Shown: positions 1-8,064, counted from the stretch's first letter. The stretch: 25,069 bases of DNA from Oscillospiraceae bacterium (GCA_020025655.1 JAHHRR010000026.1:1-25069), one strand, 5' to 3'. Notes: generated by a model from the sequence alone, not told the origin. Translations and numbers: made by a program.

Positions 1-626
1 GCAAAGGCACACGCCGAAATTACAGAAGCCGGCAGAAGCTGTTTCATGCTTACGCCGGAAAGACCGCCTATTCTGAAATCTGTATATCCGTTCAGCGCAT
101 CAGGAATAAGGGTGACAACCGCATCAATTCCTGCGCTGAAAATTCCCGAAACCGCCACGCCCGCCAGAACCAGCGTAATTTTAGAGGCATTGGTATGCTC
201 GGCAATGGAAAGTACCAGCATTGTGCCGCCGAATGCGCCTAAAAGTGCCGCAAAAGGCATCATATTCACCGCTTCAGGAACGATTGCGCTGAAAACGGCA
301 ACTGCCAGTCCCGCTCCCGCATTTACGCCTATTGTGCTCGGTGCAGCAAGGGAGTTTGAAAGCACCGCCTGTATAACCGCTCCTGCAACCGCAAGGGAAG
401 CCCCTGCCAGAAGCCCCGCACAGGTTCTCGGCAGGCGCACATATCTGAGTATTCTTGCAGCTGCAGTCTGCTCCCCTGCGGCAAGCTCCCTGACAGCCGT
501 AAATATATTTATTGATTCGGCTCCCAGACACAGACTTAATACTGCCGTCACTATAAGCGCCAGCAGCAGAAAGGCAAATATTGTTTTTTTATTTTTCCCC
601 GTAGATAAGCTCTGCGAGTTCTTCAT
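1..626 (-). CDS. FecCD-family ABC transporter permease (partial, 3' end beyond window)
   Basis: Reading the minus strand from an ATG at 626 gives an uninterrupted hydrophobic protein of 208 codons that runs off the left edge. It begins MKNSQSLSTGKNKKTIFAFL, with a first membrane segment at about residues 14-34. It then carries the FecCD signature region RILRYVRLPRTCAGLLAGASL, followed by AGAVIQAVLSNSLAAPSTIG. These are hallmarks of the membrane subunit of importers for iron-siderophore, haem or cobalamin. The start overlaps the end of the upstream binding-protein gene by 38 bases, and a GGGGGGAAG run just before the ATG can serve as its ribosome binding site. The two genes are therefore probably one transcript, with the ATPase expected beyond the edge. 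The substrate cannot be told from this sequence. Confidence 0.9.
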   Translation of the reverse strand, partial: MKNSQSLSTGKNKKTIFAFLLLALIVTAVLSLCLGAESINIFTAVRELAAGEQTAAARILRYVRLPRTCAGLLAGASLAVAGAVIQAVLSNSLAAPSTIGVNAGAGLAVAVFSAIVPEAVNMMPFAALLGAFGGTMLVLSIAEHTNASKITLVLAGVAVSGIFSAGIDAVVTLIPDALNGYTDFRIGGLSGVSMKQLLPASVISACAF

Positions 627-1524
627 ATGCTTCCCCCCAGCGGGCATTGGGCTTTAAGTTATATAATTTCTGGTCGAGAATGTGGAAACGGCCTTCCTTA
701 ACTGCACTCAGGCTTTCCCACGCAGGATTTGAAAGGAGCGCATCTCTCAGGCTTTTTTCCGCTGCGGAGCTGTCACTTCCCTGTAATACCGCAAAGATAT
801 AATCGGGGTCGGCGGCAAGTATAGTCTCCATGCTCAGGTTTTCCAGAAGACCCTTTTCGCTGTCTGCAATATTCACACAGCCTAAGTCTGCAAGCATCTC
901 TCCCAGTACGGTTCCCTCACTGTTTTTAACCTTACAGCCGGAACCGGTGGCCCTTATATATAATACAGTGGGCGCTTCACCCTCTGCCATGGCAACTGCA
1001 TTATCAACCCTCTGCTGAATATTCAGGCCGTATGTCTCGTAATTTTCCGGATGACCTGTGATTTCGCAGCAGATTTTAAGCATTCTCAGATAGTCCTCAA
1101 AGCTGCTTACGTTAAAATACAGAACGGGTATTCCCATCTCCGTGAGCATATCCTCAAGTTCCACATTTGCAGCAGTTCTGGAGCTGCCTATTACAAGGTC
1201 AGGCTCGGCTGCCAGCAGCTTTTCAACATTAGGCTCTTTGACTCCGCCCAGATGAATAACGCTCTCATCCAGTCCCAGATCAAATTGTGTCCATGTATCG
1301 TCGGCAGCGGCTGCAATGCTGTCCCTGCCGCCTGCAAGACACCATACATCTGCAAAGCTTCCTATAAGCACCGCAACTCTCTCAGGTGTTCCGTCTATTG
1401 TGACCTGCCGCTGAAGATCATCGGTAAAAGTCACTCCTGTCTGCATCTGCGGCTCAGCAGTTCCGCAGGCTGCGGATGCGAAAAGAACCAGTACTGTAAG
1501 TATACAGATTACGCTCTTTTTCAT
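589..1524 (-). CDS. ABC transporter substrate-binding lipoprotein (iron/haem/corrinoid type)
   Basis: A 311-residue protein with a lipoprotein signal peptide: positive MKK, a hydrophobic stretch, and a lipobox-like SAAC with the acylated cysteine at residue 20. The mature part has the TroA/FhuD-like fold pattern: VTIDGTPERVAVL near the start, a central EPDLVIGS, ETILAADPDYIF, and a C-terminal SVKEGRFHILDQKLY-like segment typical of this class. It should capture ligand outside the membrane and deliver it to the FecCD-type permease encoded just downstream. An AGGAG six bases before the ATG supports the start. Upstream is an extended -10 promoter. No riboswitch is apparent in the short leader, so vitamin B12 control is not supported. 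Iron-siderophore, haem and corrinoid all remain possible ligands. Confidence 0.9.
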   Translation of the reverse strand: MKKSVICILTVLVLFASAACGTAEPQMQTGVTFTDDLQRQVTIDGTPERVAVLIGSFADVWCLAGGRDSIAAAADDTWTQFDLGLDESVIHLGGVKEPNVEKLLAAEPDLVIGSSRTAANVELEDMLTEMGIPVLYFNVSSFEDYLRMLKICCEITGHPENYETYGLNIQQRVDNAVAMAEGEAPTVLYIRATGSGCKVKNSEGTVLGEMLADLGCVNIADSEKGLLENLSMETILAADPDYIFAVLQGSDSSAAEKSLRDALLSNPAWESLSAVKEGRFHILDQKLYNLKPNARWGEAYEELAELIYGEK

Positions 1525-1609
1525 TCTGTTCTCCTGTTAAATATCTTCTCTTATTGTTATTTCAATGTATCTGACTTCTGATTCTTCCTTTTGTCGAATC
1601 AGCTGCCTG

Positions 1610-1618
1610 ATTATATCA
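1610..1618 (-). promoter_or_regulatory. Extended -10 promoter of the binding-protein/permease operon
   Basis: On the minus strand the sequence reads TGATATAAT, a perfect -10 hexamer with an upstream TG. No convincing -35 box lies 17 bases away, as expected for an extended -10 promoter. It sits about 85 bases before the lipoprotein start and just beyond the terminator of the upstream gene. Confidence 0.55.
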
Positions 1619-1640
1619 TAAGCATCTGTTTTTATGTATG

Positions 1641-1680
1641 AAAAAGCAGCACCTCGGTCTTATCCTTGATGCTGCTCTTC
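1641..1680 (-). terminator. Intrinsic terminator after the siroheme reductase gene
   Basis: On the minus strand, arms AGCAGCA and TGCTGCT close a hairpin followed directly by TTTTT. It lies about 20 bases past the reductase stop codon and separates that gene from the transporter operon. A smaller AAAGAGC/GCTCTTT hairpin immediately follows the stop codon (1682-1698). Confidence 0.7.
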
Positions 1681-1697
1681 TAAAGAGCCGTGCTCTT

Positions 1698-2636
1698 TTA
1701 CATACAGAGGATTTCTTCCTTGTTAATTTCGCCGTGGAGAAGCATCTCCTGAACATTTTCAAAGCCCAGACGATTTACAGTATCTGCAAAGCGCTCGCCG
1801 GGATTGCCCTCTCTGCGGAAAAGAAGAATGGCACGCTCCACAAAATCCAGAACCTCTTCTTCATCTGTAAAGAGCTTGTCAATTGCGATACCGTGGGCAG
1901 AACATTTGCCCCAGCGTCCGCCGATATAAATCTTGTAGCCGTTTTTGTACTGTGCGGTTACGCCGAAAGGACACTTTGCTGCGCAGCGTCCGCAGTTGGT
2001 GCAAAGTGATCCGTCATGGCTTATTACTCCGTCAACAAGCTTTGCGGCGTGCATGGGACAGACCTTCTCTATCTGACATACCTTGCAGCCATGACATTTC
2101 TCGCTGTCAAAGCTGGGAACACGCTGGCCTATAATGCCGAGATCGTTAAGGTCGGGCTTTACGCAGTTATTGGGACATCCGCCCACTGCAATTTTAAACT
2201 TATGAGGCAGCTTTACCTGATGATAACCCTGATAAAAGCGTTCATGTATCTTCCGGCTCAGATCGTAAGTATCTATAAGACCATACTGGCAGGTAGTGCC
2301 TTTGCAGGAAACAATAGGTCTTACAACCGGGCCGGTGCCGCCGGTTTCCAGATTGTGTTCGGCAAGATAGGCCAGAAGCTCATCTATTTTATCGTACTGC
2401 ACACCCTGAATTTCAAGTGCCAGACGGGTGGTTGCTGTAATCTCGCCGCTGCCGAAACGATCAGCTGCATCTGCCACAACTCTGTACGCATCAGTGCTCA
2501 TTTTGCCGTTGCCGGTTATGACACGGACATTAAATATATCGCTGTAACGCTTGTCTTGCAGACATCCCAGAGCCTTTACCCTTTTAACATCAGCGGGTGA
2601 AACCTTCTTGCCGGCGGAAACAATCTCTTTACCCAT
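1698..2636 (-). CDS. Siroheme/[4Fe-4S] sulfite- or nitrite-reductase-like protein with ferredoxin domain
   Basis: A 312-residue redox protein resembling AsrC, the catalytic subunit of anaerobic sulfite reductase, and other small siroheme reductases. Residues 30-105 form the first ferredoxin-like half (GSGEITATTRLALEIQGV). The siroheme-[4Fe-4S] motif is C111-x4-C116-x37-C154-x3-C158. Two [4Fe-4S] ferredoxin motifs follow, C181-x2-C184-x2-C187-x5-C193 and C212-x2-C215-x2-C218-x3-C222. It should accept electrons through the two ferredoxin clusters and reduce sulfite or nitrite at the siroheme. No AsrA, AsrB or siroheme-synthesis gene is nearby, so the electron donor and substrate are unknown. 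The ATG at 2636 is preceded by GGGAG at ten bases. A divergent LysR gene and overlapping promoter repeat suggest dedicated control. Confidence 0.88.
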   Translation of the reverse strand: MGKEIVSAGKKVSPADVKRVKALGCLQDKRYSDIFNVRVITGNGKMSTDAYRVVADAADRFGSGEITATTRLALEIQGVQYDKIDELLAYLAEHNLETGGTGPVVRPIVSCKGTTCQYGLIDTYDLSRKIHERFYQGYHQVKLPHKFKIAVGGCPNNCVKPDLNDLGIIGQRVPSFDSEKCHGCKVCQIEKVCPMHAAKLVDGVISHDGSLCTNCGRCAAKCPFGVTAQYKNGYKIYIGGRWGKCSAHGIAIDKLFTDEEEVLDFVERAILLFRREGNPGERFADTVNRLGFENVQEMLLHGEINKEEILCM

Positions 2637-2678
2637 AACGATTCATCTCCCTGTAAAATCCTTAGAATTTTCTGCTTT

Positions 2679-2707
2679 ATTATAGTTCCCGTATATGATA
2701 AAATCAA
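2679..2707 (-). promoter_or_regulatory. Sigma-A-like promoter of the siroheme reductase gene
   Basis: On the minus strand, TTGATT (2707-2702), a 17-base spacer, and TATAAT (2684-2679). Spacing and the -10 box are optimal. The -35 box overlaps the GATAA/TTATC inverted repeat annotated separately. Confidence 0.65.
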
Positions 2708-2713
2708 ATTATC
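2697..2713. promoter_or_regulatory. Candidate LysR operator between the divergent genes
   Basis: GATAA (2697-2701) and TTATC (2709-2713) are perfect inverted arms seven bases apart, matching the T-N11-A pattern of LysR-type sites. The repeat overlaps the -35 box of the reductase promoter and lies 42 bases before the LysR start codon. This is where such a regulator usually binds, but assignment is inference. Confidence 0.45.
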
Positions 2714-2754
2714 TTTTATTATAAAGCAATAAATATTTCTTATGGAGTATTGGT

Positions 2755-3603
2755 ATGTTCGACTCAAGAATTTTTACATTTCTCTGTCTTTATAAAGAGA
2801 TGAATTATCGAAAAACCGCCGAGCAGCTGAATATGACCCAGCCCGGAGTTACTCAGCACATTCAGCATCTGGAAAAGCAGTACGGAGTAAAATTTTTCAC
2901 CTATGAAGGCCGCAGGCTCTGCCGTACCAGAGAAGCCGAGATTTTCAAGCGCCATCTGGACAGCATAATTGCAGAAGAAAAGGCCATGCGCAGTGAGTTT
3001 GCGGCACCGCAGCAGCTGATTTTAAATGTAGGCGCAACTAAAACCATCGGTGAATTTGTCCTCGCAGGTTATGCAATGGAGTTTCTAAAAGACCCCGGTC
3101 ACAGCCTCAATTATATTATAGACAACACCGAAAGCCTGCTTAAAATGCTGGATGACAGTGAGCTGGATTTTGCAGTTATAGAGGGAGTCGTGGATAAAAG
3201 CCGCTACGGATACCGGCTTTTTAAAAAGGAAAAATTCCTTGGAATATGCAGGAAAGATCATCCCTTTGCCGGAAAAGAGGTTCCAATTGAAGCCCTTTTC
3301 AAAGAGACCCTGCTTCTGCGTGAAAAAGGCTCAGGCACAAGAAATCTTCTTGAGCAGGCCATTCGGGACAGGGGCTTTTCTCTCCGCAGCTTTGAACGTA
3401 CTGTAAGTCTCAGTAACTTCACCATAATTACCGAGCTCTTAAAAGCCCAGAACTGCATAACCTTTGCCTATGCGCCTATTCTCCAGCAGCACGAGGGGCT
3501 TGCCGCTTTCAGTGTAGAGGGTATGCACATAGAGGGCGAATTCAATTTTGTCTACTGCAACAAAAGCATTGCCGATGAAAAAATTTCTCAATTTTTCGGA
3601 TAG
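2755..3603 (+). CDS. LysR-family transcriptional regulator
   Basis: A 282-residue protein with the LysR plan. The N-terminal winged helix-turn-helix at about residues 5-60 contains NYRKTAEQLNMTQPGVTQHI and then LEKQYGVKFFTYEGRRL. A linker helix follows, and from about residue 87 a periplasmic-binding-protein-like sensor domain (VGATKTIGEFVL, DFAVIEGVV, REKGSGTRNLLEQ). The sensor half binds an effector that is not predictable here. The GGAG at 2744-2747, seven bases before the ATG, fixes the start. The gene is transcribed away from the siroheme reductase across a 118-base gap holding a T-N11-A type repeat. The simplest reading is that it controls the reductase and itself. A CysL-like role in sulfur metabolism is possible but unproven. 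Confidence 0.92.
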   Translation: MFDSRIFTFLCLYKEMNYRKTAEQLNMTQPGVTQHIQHLEKQYGVKFFTYEGRRLCRTREAEIFKRHLDSIIAEEKAMRSEFAAPQQLILNVGATKTIGEFVLAGYAMEFLKDPGHSLNYIIDNTESLLKMLDDSELDFAVIEGVVDKSRYGYRLFKKEKFLGICRKDHPFAGKEVPIEALFKETLLLREKGSGTRNLLEQAIRDRGFSLRSFERTVSLSNFTIITELLKAQNCITFAYAPILQQHEGLAAFSVEGMHIEGEFNFVYCNKSIADEKISQFFG

Positions 3604-3758
3604 GCATTAAATTTCCCAGTTGTTTTACAGGCTGAAAAAGATATAACTTTTTTGAATATCTGCTATATCAGGCAGAAATTTATGTGCGAATTTTCTTATA
3701 TCGCAGGCACTGCAGAAAATCCGAGCATAAGTTAAAACCGCTTATTGAAGTAATACAA

Positions 3759-3797
3759 ACGGAGGGTTTCAGCTTCTGATTCCCTCCGTCTTTCTTT
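3759..3797 (+). terminator. Probable terminator downstream of the LysR gene
   Basis: Eight-base arms ACGGAGGG (3759-3766) and CCCTCCGT (3782-3789) are followed by the pyrimidine-rich CTTTCTTT. It lies about 155 bases after the LysR stop. Confidence 0.55.
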
Positions 3798-3854
3798 AAT
3801 CTCTTTTACGCAGAAGCAGGGAGTGTCGGCAGCCGCTCCCTTTCGGCTCAAAGT

Positions 3855-3897
3855 AAAAAACCGGCACAGCCGCCAGAACGGGCTGTGCCGGTTTTTT
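3855..3897. terminator. Bidirectional terminator (MATE gene and LysR side)
   Basis: Perfect 17-base arms including an A-tract at 3855-3860 and a T-tract at 3892-3897. The G/C core is CCGGCACAGCC (3861-3871) and GGCTGTGCCGG (3881-3891), with a nine-base loop. The symmetry lets it end transcripts from both sides; the MATE stop codon is 18 bases away. Confidence 0.85.
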
Positions 3898-3914
3898 CAT
3901 ATATTTTGAATCAC

Positions 3915-5234
3915 TCAGTCATAATCTAAAACCTGTCTTTTCCTGTGACATTTTAAAAGCACAACGGCAATAACTGTCATTGTAATTACTGCAAGCGGAT
4001 AGGATATCCACACGCCCTGAAGTGAAAGGAATGCAGGTATAAGGAAGAGCATCAACGGCTGCACCACAAGAGGCTCGCCGTATGCGAGAATTGAACTTGC
4101 TTTCGGCATACCCAGTGCGCAGAAATAGCTGCATGAGAATCTGACTGTTGCCATAAACGGGAACGCAAGTGAAAGTGTCCACATAGCATTCATGCATTTT
4201 TCAGCTGCCGACGGGCTTGCGCCGAAAAGCAACGGAAGCTGAGCTCTGAACATAAAGCAAAGACCACTGCACATTAAAGCTGTTCCTATCGCAAGGGCAA
4301 GTCCCCTGCGTCTGAGATTTGCAACCGCCTTGTTGTTTCCCGCACCGTAGGCCGCACTCAAAAGCGGCTGAATTCCGTCACCCACACCGGAAACAAGGGG
4401 AATAACGCTTCCCAGAATGTAGCTCAGCACTGCATATATCGCAACTCCCTCAGTATCTCCGTAGCGCAGCGCCTGAAGATTTGTAAGCATGATGAGTATG
4501 CTTGTGGAAATCGTAAGTCCGAAGGATGAAACTCCGAAGTGAAGGATTTCTGCCATTCTGCGTCTTTCAAGTCTGAGCCCTTTAAGATGAACTGGCCATT
4601 TTTTGTTTGTAAGCAGCATACAGAAACAGATACCCGCACTGAGTCCCTGAGAAATCGCCGTTGCAAGAGCAACTCCTCTAATTCCCATCTGGAAATAATA
4701 GATAAATGTCCAGTCCAGCACAATGTTTCCCACAAGGCCGAGTATGGTAAGAGACATGGCTGCAATCGTGCGGCCCTGTCCTCGCAGCAGCGGCAGCAGG
4801 CCTGTACTCAAGACCTGACAGGCTGCGCAAACGCAAACCACCTTTATATATTCGGAAGTCAGGGGATAAAGCTCTTCATTTGCGCCCAGCAGCGGCAGAA
4901 TATACGGGTATGTGAGATAAAACCCCGCACCTAGAATTAAAGTTGCTGCAAGCAGCATGGTAATAGCATGGGCACATTCCTTAACAGCAGATTCAAAATC
5001 CTCCCTGCCCACATCCATTGCCATTCTTACAGCTCCGCCTATGCCGACAGCCATAGAAACTGCCTGAATAAACGCAACCATAGGCCATGCAATATTTATT
5101 GCCGCAAGGCCGGTATCTCCCAGATTCTGCCCCACAAAATATCCGTCAACGATTATGAAAAAGCTGTTCAACAACTGTGCCAGCATACTGGGCAGCGCAA
5201 ACCGCCAGAAATTTCTTTCTAAACTCTTCTCCAT
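3915..5234 (-). CDS. MATE-family multidrug/organic cation efflux transporter
   Basis: An integral membrane protein of about 440 residues with some 12 predicted membrane segments in two homologous halves. MATE features include an N-terminal FALPSMLAQLLNSFFIIVDG, then YFVGQNLGDTGLAAINIAWP, and in the second half SGVGDGIQPLLSAAYGAG with a conserved polar face. It should export cationic compounds in exchange for Na+ or H+. Two in-frame starts exist, giving a repeated MEKSMEKS at the N-terminus. The ATG at 5234 has GGAG six bases upstream (lying inside the first codons of the longer form), whereas the ATG at 5246 has no ribosome binding site, so 5234 is preferred. Substrate and physiological role are not visible. 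It is transcribed alone from its own promoter. Confidence 0.9.
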   Translation of the reverse strand: MEKSLERNFWRFALPSMLAQLLNSFFIIVDGYFVGQNLGDTGLAAINIAWPMVAFIQAVSMAVGIGGAVRMAMDVGREDFESAVKECAHAITMLLAATLILGAGFYLTYPYILPLLGANEELYPLTSEYIKVVCVCAACQVLSTGLLPLLRGQGRTIAAMSLTILGLVGNIVLDWTFIYYFQMGIRGVALATAISQGLSAGICFCMLLTNKKWPVHLKGLRLERRRMAEILHFGVSSFGLTISTSILIMLTNLQALRYGDTEGVAIYAVLSYILGSVIPLVSGVGDGIQPLLSAAYGAGNNKAVANLRRRGLALAIGTALMCSGLCFMFRAQLPLLFGASPSAAEKCMNAMWTLSLAFPFMATVRFSCSYFCALGMPKASSILAYGEPLVVQPLMLFLIPAFLSLQGVWISYPLAVITMTVIAVVLLKCHRKRQVLDYD

Positions 5235-5272
5235 ACTTTTCTCCATCTATAAAATATGTAAAATATAGTATT

Positions 5273-5301
5273 ATTATAAAGGTTGGAGTGAAAATTGGCA
5301 A
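5273..5301 (-). promoter_or_regulatory. Sigma-A-like promoter of the MATE gene
   Basis: On the minus strand, TTGCCA (5301-5296), a 17-base spacer and TATAAT (5278-5273). It lies between the mntP stop and the MATE start, so MATE can be transcribed independently of mntP. Confidence 0.75.
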
Positions 5302-5312
5302 GAGCTTAAGGC

Positions 5313-5891
5313 TCAGACAGCGCTTGTAAAAAAGAGTTCAAAGCCCAGTATAATCAGGATAATTCCCCCTGCCGCAGTTACCTTTGAGCTTAGCTTTTCC
5401 TGCGCTTTTTTCCCGATTTTAAGTCCCGCCATGCAGCTTGCAAATGTAACCGACGCTATTATTACCGCTGCCGTAAGTGCCTGCGAAAGCGGATAGCCTC
5501 CTATGGTAAAGCCCACCGACAGCGCATCTACCGAGGTTGCAAGCCCCTGAGCAAAAAGCGTCCCGCCTTTCAGCTCATCCTCTTCTGTACCTGTACTGTT
5601 TATGCCTTCTGAAAGCATTTTCCCGCCTATGAAAAGCAGCAGCACAAGTGATATTCCCGGAATATATCTGGTTATATGTGAAAAACAATTTATCATTCCA
5701 TGCGCAAAATACCAGCCCAGAAGCGGCATGAATACCTGAAATCCGCCAAATACCCCTGCTATTTTAAGCATTTTCCCGATCCTCATTCTGCTTTCCCGAA
5801 GTCCGTTTACAAGAGCCACCGAAAAGGCATCCATAGCAAGCCCCACTCCCAGGAAAAAGCTGTTTATAAGAAATAGTGAATATCTGCCCAT
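5313..5891 (-). CDS. mntP: MntP-family manganese efflux pump
   Basis: A 192-residue protein with six hydrophobic segments, the usual size for MntP (formerly YebN). The two halves carry the family's paired acidic motifs: GLAMDAFSVAL with D21 in the first helix and SVDALSVGF with D122 in the fourth, each in a membrane context. These aspartates line the Mn2+ path in the family. It should export Mn2+ from the cytoplasm and protect against manganese overload. AGGA four bases before the ATG supports the start. MATE lies 67 bases downstream with its own promoter. In many bacteria a yybP-ykoY manganese riboswitch precedes mntP; I looked in the 198-base upstream gap and did not recognise one. Confidence 0.92.
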   Translation of the reverse strand: MGRYSLFLINSFFLGVGLAMDAFSVALVNGLRESRMRIGKMLKIAGVFGGFQVFMPLLGWYFAHGMINCFSHITRYIPGISLVLLLFIGGKMLSEGINSTGTEEDELKGGTLFAQGLATSVDALSVGFTIGGYPLSQALTAAVIIASVTFASCMAGLKIGKKAQEKLSSKVTAAGGIILIILGFELFFTSAV

Positions 5892-6089
5892 CAGTTCCTG
5901 CCCCCGAACACTTATTTAGTATAAAATATGCCCGTGTACGTTCCGCTATCCCTTGCAGTTGCGCCGTCTCAGCGAAAGCGGCTTCTATGTTCGCTCAATT
6001 CTGAGTATGTAACAGGAACTTATTTCCTGATTTTCCGTCATAAGCTCAGATAGGAAGCAGAAAGTAAACAATTCTCATGGAGGTTTAAT

Positions 6090-7463
6090 ATGGAAAAAAG
6101 TGAAAAGAGAGTCGGGCTCTCCAAAACAGGCTTTATATTAAGCGCTTTGGCAGTGCTCATTTTAATTGCAATTATTGCAGCCCTTATTCTTTTAAAACCC
6201 GGTATTATGAAATCCCGTGAAGCAAAAGACACCATGCAGCTTGCATCACCTGTTTATCCTGAAATGAATCCCTATCCCGATGAAACATCCAAAGATTTTG
6301 ACGCAGAATTTGATGCATGGTCCGAAAGCGTTATGGCTCAGCGCAGAGATCTGGATTTTTCACCTGAGATTGAGGGCTTTTTCCGTGAAACCATGACCGC
6401 TTTTCTCAAAAACGGTGATAGTGAGAACCATATTGTATCCCCTCTTAATCTTTACATAGGCCTTTCAATGCTGGCGGAAACGACCGACGGTGAAAGCCGT
6501 CAGGAAATTCTGGATGCCTTAAACTGCCCCGATATGGACACTCTCCGCAGCCGTGCATCCGACATCTGGAACGCTCATTACCGCAAAGACGGCGCAACAA
6601 ATATCATTCTTGCAAACTCTCTCTGGCTGAACGACAGCATCAATTACAATGTCCCTGCGCTTCAGTACCTTGCCGACAATTACCACGCTTCCAGCTTCAG
6701 CGGCAAAATGGGCAGTGAGGACTACAATGCACTTCTCCGCAACTGGATTAACGGTCAGACCGACGGTTTACTGAGTGATGAGGCCGGTTCCGAAGGCTTC
6801 AATGAGCAGACAGTAATGGCTCTTGTATCCAGCATATGCTATCGTGCAAAGTGGTCAGACAGCTTCCGCCCCGAAAACACCGCCTCCGGTGTCTTTCATG
6901 CCCCCTCCGGAGACATTGATATTGACTTTATGCACACCTCCGGAAGTGACACTTACTATTGGGGTGAAAACTTCGGTGCAATAAAGCTCCCCCTTGCAAA
7001 CGGCGGCGGAAGTATGTATCTTCTTCTGCCCGATGAGGGACACAGCGTGGATGAGCTGCTGAGCAGCAGCGATGCAATAGACTTTATTTTCTCCGGCAGC
7101 ACATGGGAGAACAGCAAATACCTTATTGTAAATACTGCTCTTCCCAAGTTCGATGTTGAAGCTTCCGTAAAGCTCAAAGACGGCTTATCCGAAATGGGCA
7201 TCAGCACTGTTTTTTCAAGCTCTGCCGACTTCTCCCCCATCTGTGATACAGAGGGTGTTTTCCTCTCCGAGGCAAATCATGCTGCCAGAGTAACAGTTGA
7301 TGAAGAAGGTGTTTCTGCCGCTGCCTATACTCTTATGTCCGCAGCAGGCGCAGGTATGCCTCCCGAGGAGGAAATCGACTTCACTCTGGACAGGCCTTTT
7401 ATTTTTGTCATTAACAGCGATAACGGTATGCCGCTCTTTGCAGGCGTAGTTAACCAGCCCTGA
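6090..7463 (+). CDS. Membrane-anchored serpin (serine protease inhibitor)
   Basis: A 457-residue protein with a full serpin domain behind a single N-terminal membrane segment (about residues 12-35). No signal-peptidase site is evident, so it is probably tethered outside the cell after an acidic, proline-rich linker (about 48-90). Serpin landmarks in order: IVSPLNLYIGLSML (115-128), ANSLWLN (175-181), VSSICYRAKWSDSF (246-259), LPKFDVEASVKLKDGLSEMG (351-370), the hinge DEEGVSAAA (404-412), and the terminal DRPFIFVI...PLFAGVVN. The reactive loop aligns without gaps to that of alpha-1-antitrypsin from memory, placing E405 at P17, G407 at P15, A421 at P1 and G422 at P1'. The small, Ala-rich hinge indicates an inhibitory serpin. 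Alanine at P1 suggests elastase-like targets. GGAGG six bases before the ATG fixes the start. Serpins from Eubacterium siraeum inhibit human elastase-type proteases. Confidence 0.95.
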   Translation: MEKSEKRVGLSKTGFILSALAVLILIAIIAALILLKPGIMKSREAKDTMQLASPVYPEMNPYPDETSKDFDAEFDAWSESVMAQRRDLDFSPEIEGFFRETMTAFLKNGDSENHIVSPLNLYIGLSMLAETTDGESRQEILDALNCPDMDTLRSRASDIWNAHYRKDGATNIILANSLWLNDSINYNVPALQYLADNYHASSFSGKMGSEDYNALLRNWINGQTDGLLSDEAGSEGFNEQTVMALVSSICYRAKWSDSFRPENTASGVFHAPSGDIDIDFMHTSGSDTYYWGENFGAIKLPLANGGGSMYLLLPDEGHSVDELLSSSDAIDFIFSGSTWENSKYLIVNTALPKFDVEASVKLKDGLSEMGISTVFSSSADFSPICDTEGVFLSEANHAARVTVDEEGVSAAAYTLMSAAGAGMPPEEEIDFTLDRPFIFVINSDNGMPLFAGVVNQP

Positions 7464-7595
7464 TAAGGCTTTTTGTGCTTTGCCTCAGTGTTTTAACATA
7501 CTGTAAAATCTGCATTTTCAGCGGCGTTGGTGCTGTATTTAAAATTTCCATATGCTATAATTACTCAACAAGTTTACAGAAAAGGAGCGATTAAA

Positions 7596-8048
7596 ATGAA
7601 GCTTGCAGAAGCACTTATTCTGAGAACCGACTTACAGACACGCCTTGAAAATCTGCGTTATCGGCTCAGTTTAAACGCACTGGTTCAGGAGGGAGAAAAA
7701 CCTGCCGAAGACCCCGCTCAGCTCCTTGAAGAGCTGAACAGGAGCTGTGATGAACTGGAGGAGCTTATTTCACGTATAAATCTCACCAATGCCACAAGTG
7801 AAAAAGACGGTAAAACTCTTACCGAGCTGCTTTCAAAGCGTGAGGTTTTAAAGCAGAAGGTCTCCATTATGCAGAGTCTTTTAGACAGTGCAAGCAAAAC
7901 AGTCATCCGTGGTTCCAGAACCGAGGTTAAAATTTTCAGCACGGTTCAGGTTTCCGAGCTGAGAAAAGAGTGCGACAGACTTTCTCAGGAGCTGAGGATC
8001 ATTGATACTTCAATTCAGTCTGCAAACTGGTTGATAGATTTAAAATAA
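7596..8048 (+). CDS. DIP1984 (septicolysin-like) family protein
   Basis: A 150-residue soluble, strongly helical protein that I recognise as the DIP1984 family: MKLAEALILRTDLQTRLENL at the start, then NATSEKDGKTLTELLSKREV in the middle and ECDRLSQELRIIDTSIQSAN near the end. Heptad-like spacing over much of its length suggests a helical bundle or coiled coil. The biochemical role of this family is not established; the septicolysin name is historical. The open frame extends upstream, but AGGAG at 7583-7587, eight bases before the ATG at 7596, and conservation of the KLAEAL start identify the true beginning. It follows the serpin by 132 bases without an obvious terminator, so co-transcription is possible. 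Confidence 0.85.
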   Translation: MKLAEALILRTDLQTRLENLRYRLSLNALVQEGEKPAEDPAQLLEELNRSCDELEELISRINLTNATSEKDGKTLTELLSKREVLKQKVSIMQSLLDSASKTVIRGSRTEVKIFSTVQVSELRKECDRLSQELRIIDTSIQSANWLIDLK

Positions 8049-8064
8049 TAATACAGGTTAGCTG

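Larger units (their letters stand above)
3604..3914. other. Convergent intergenic region with terminator hairpins, no gene
   Basis: These 311 bases lie between the ends of the plus-strand LysR gene and the minus-strand MATE gene. I see no coding sequence. The first 150 bases are A/T rich with no clear structure. Then come three hairpins in series: 3759-3789, a weaker one at 3818-3841 (AGGGAG/CTCCCT with an inner CGG/CCG), and the long symmetric one at 3855-3897. Confidence 0.7.

Noticed and set aside
46..657. Long plus-strand open frame at the left edge
   Set aside because: The opposite strand encodes a clear FecCD permease and the end of its binding protein over the same bases; the plus-strand frame has no domain sense.
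5892..6089. Manganese (yybP-ykoY) riboswitch expected before mntP
   Set aside because: I searched the minus strand for the conserved GGGGAGUA-type core and paired regions and did not find them. Only short GCCG/CGGC pairings are visible.
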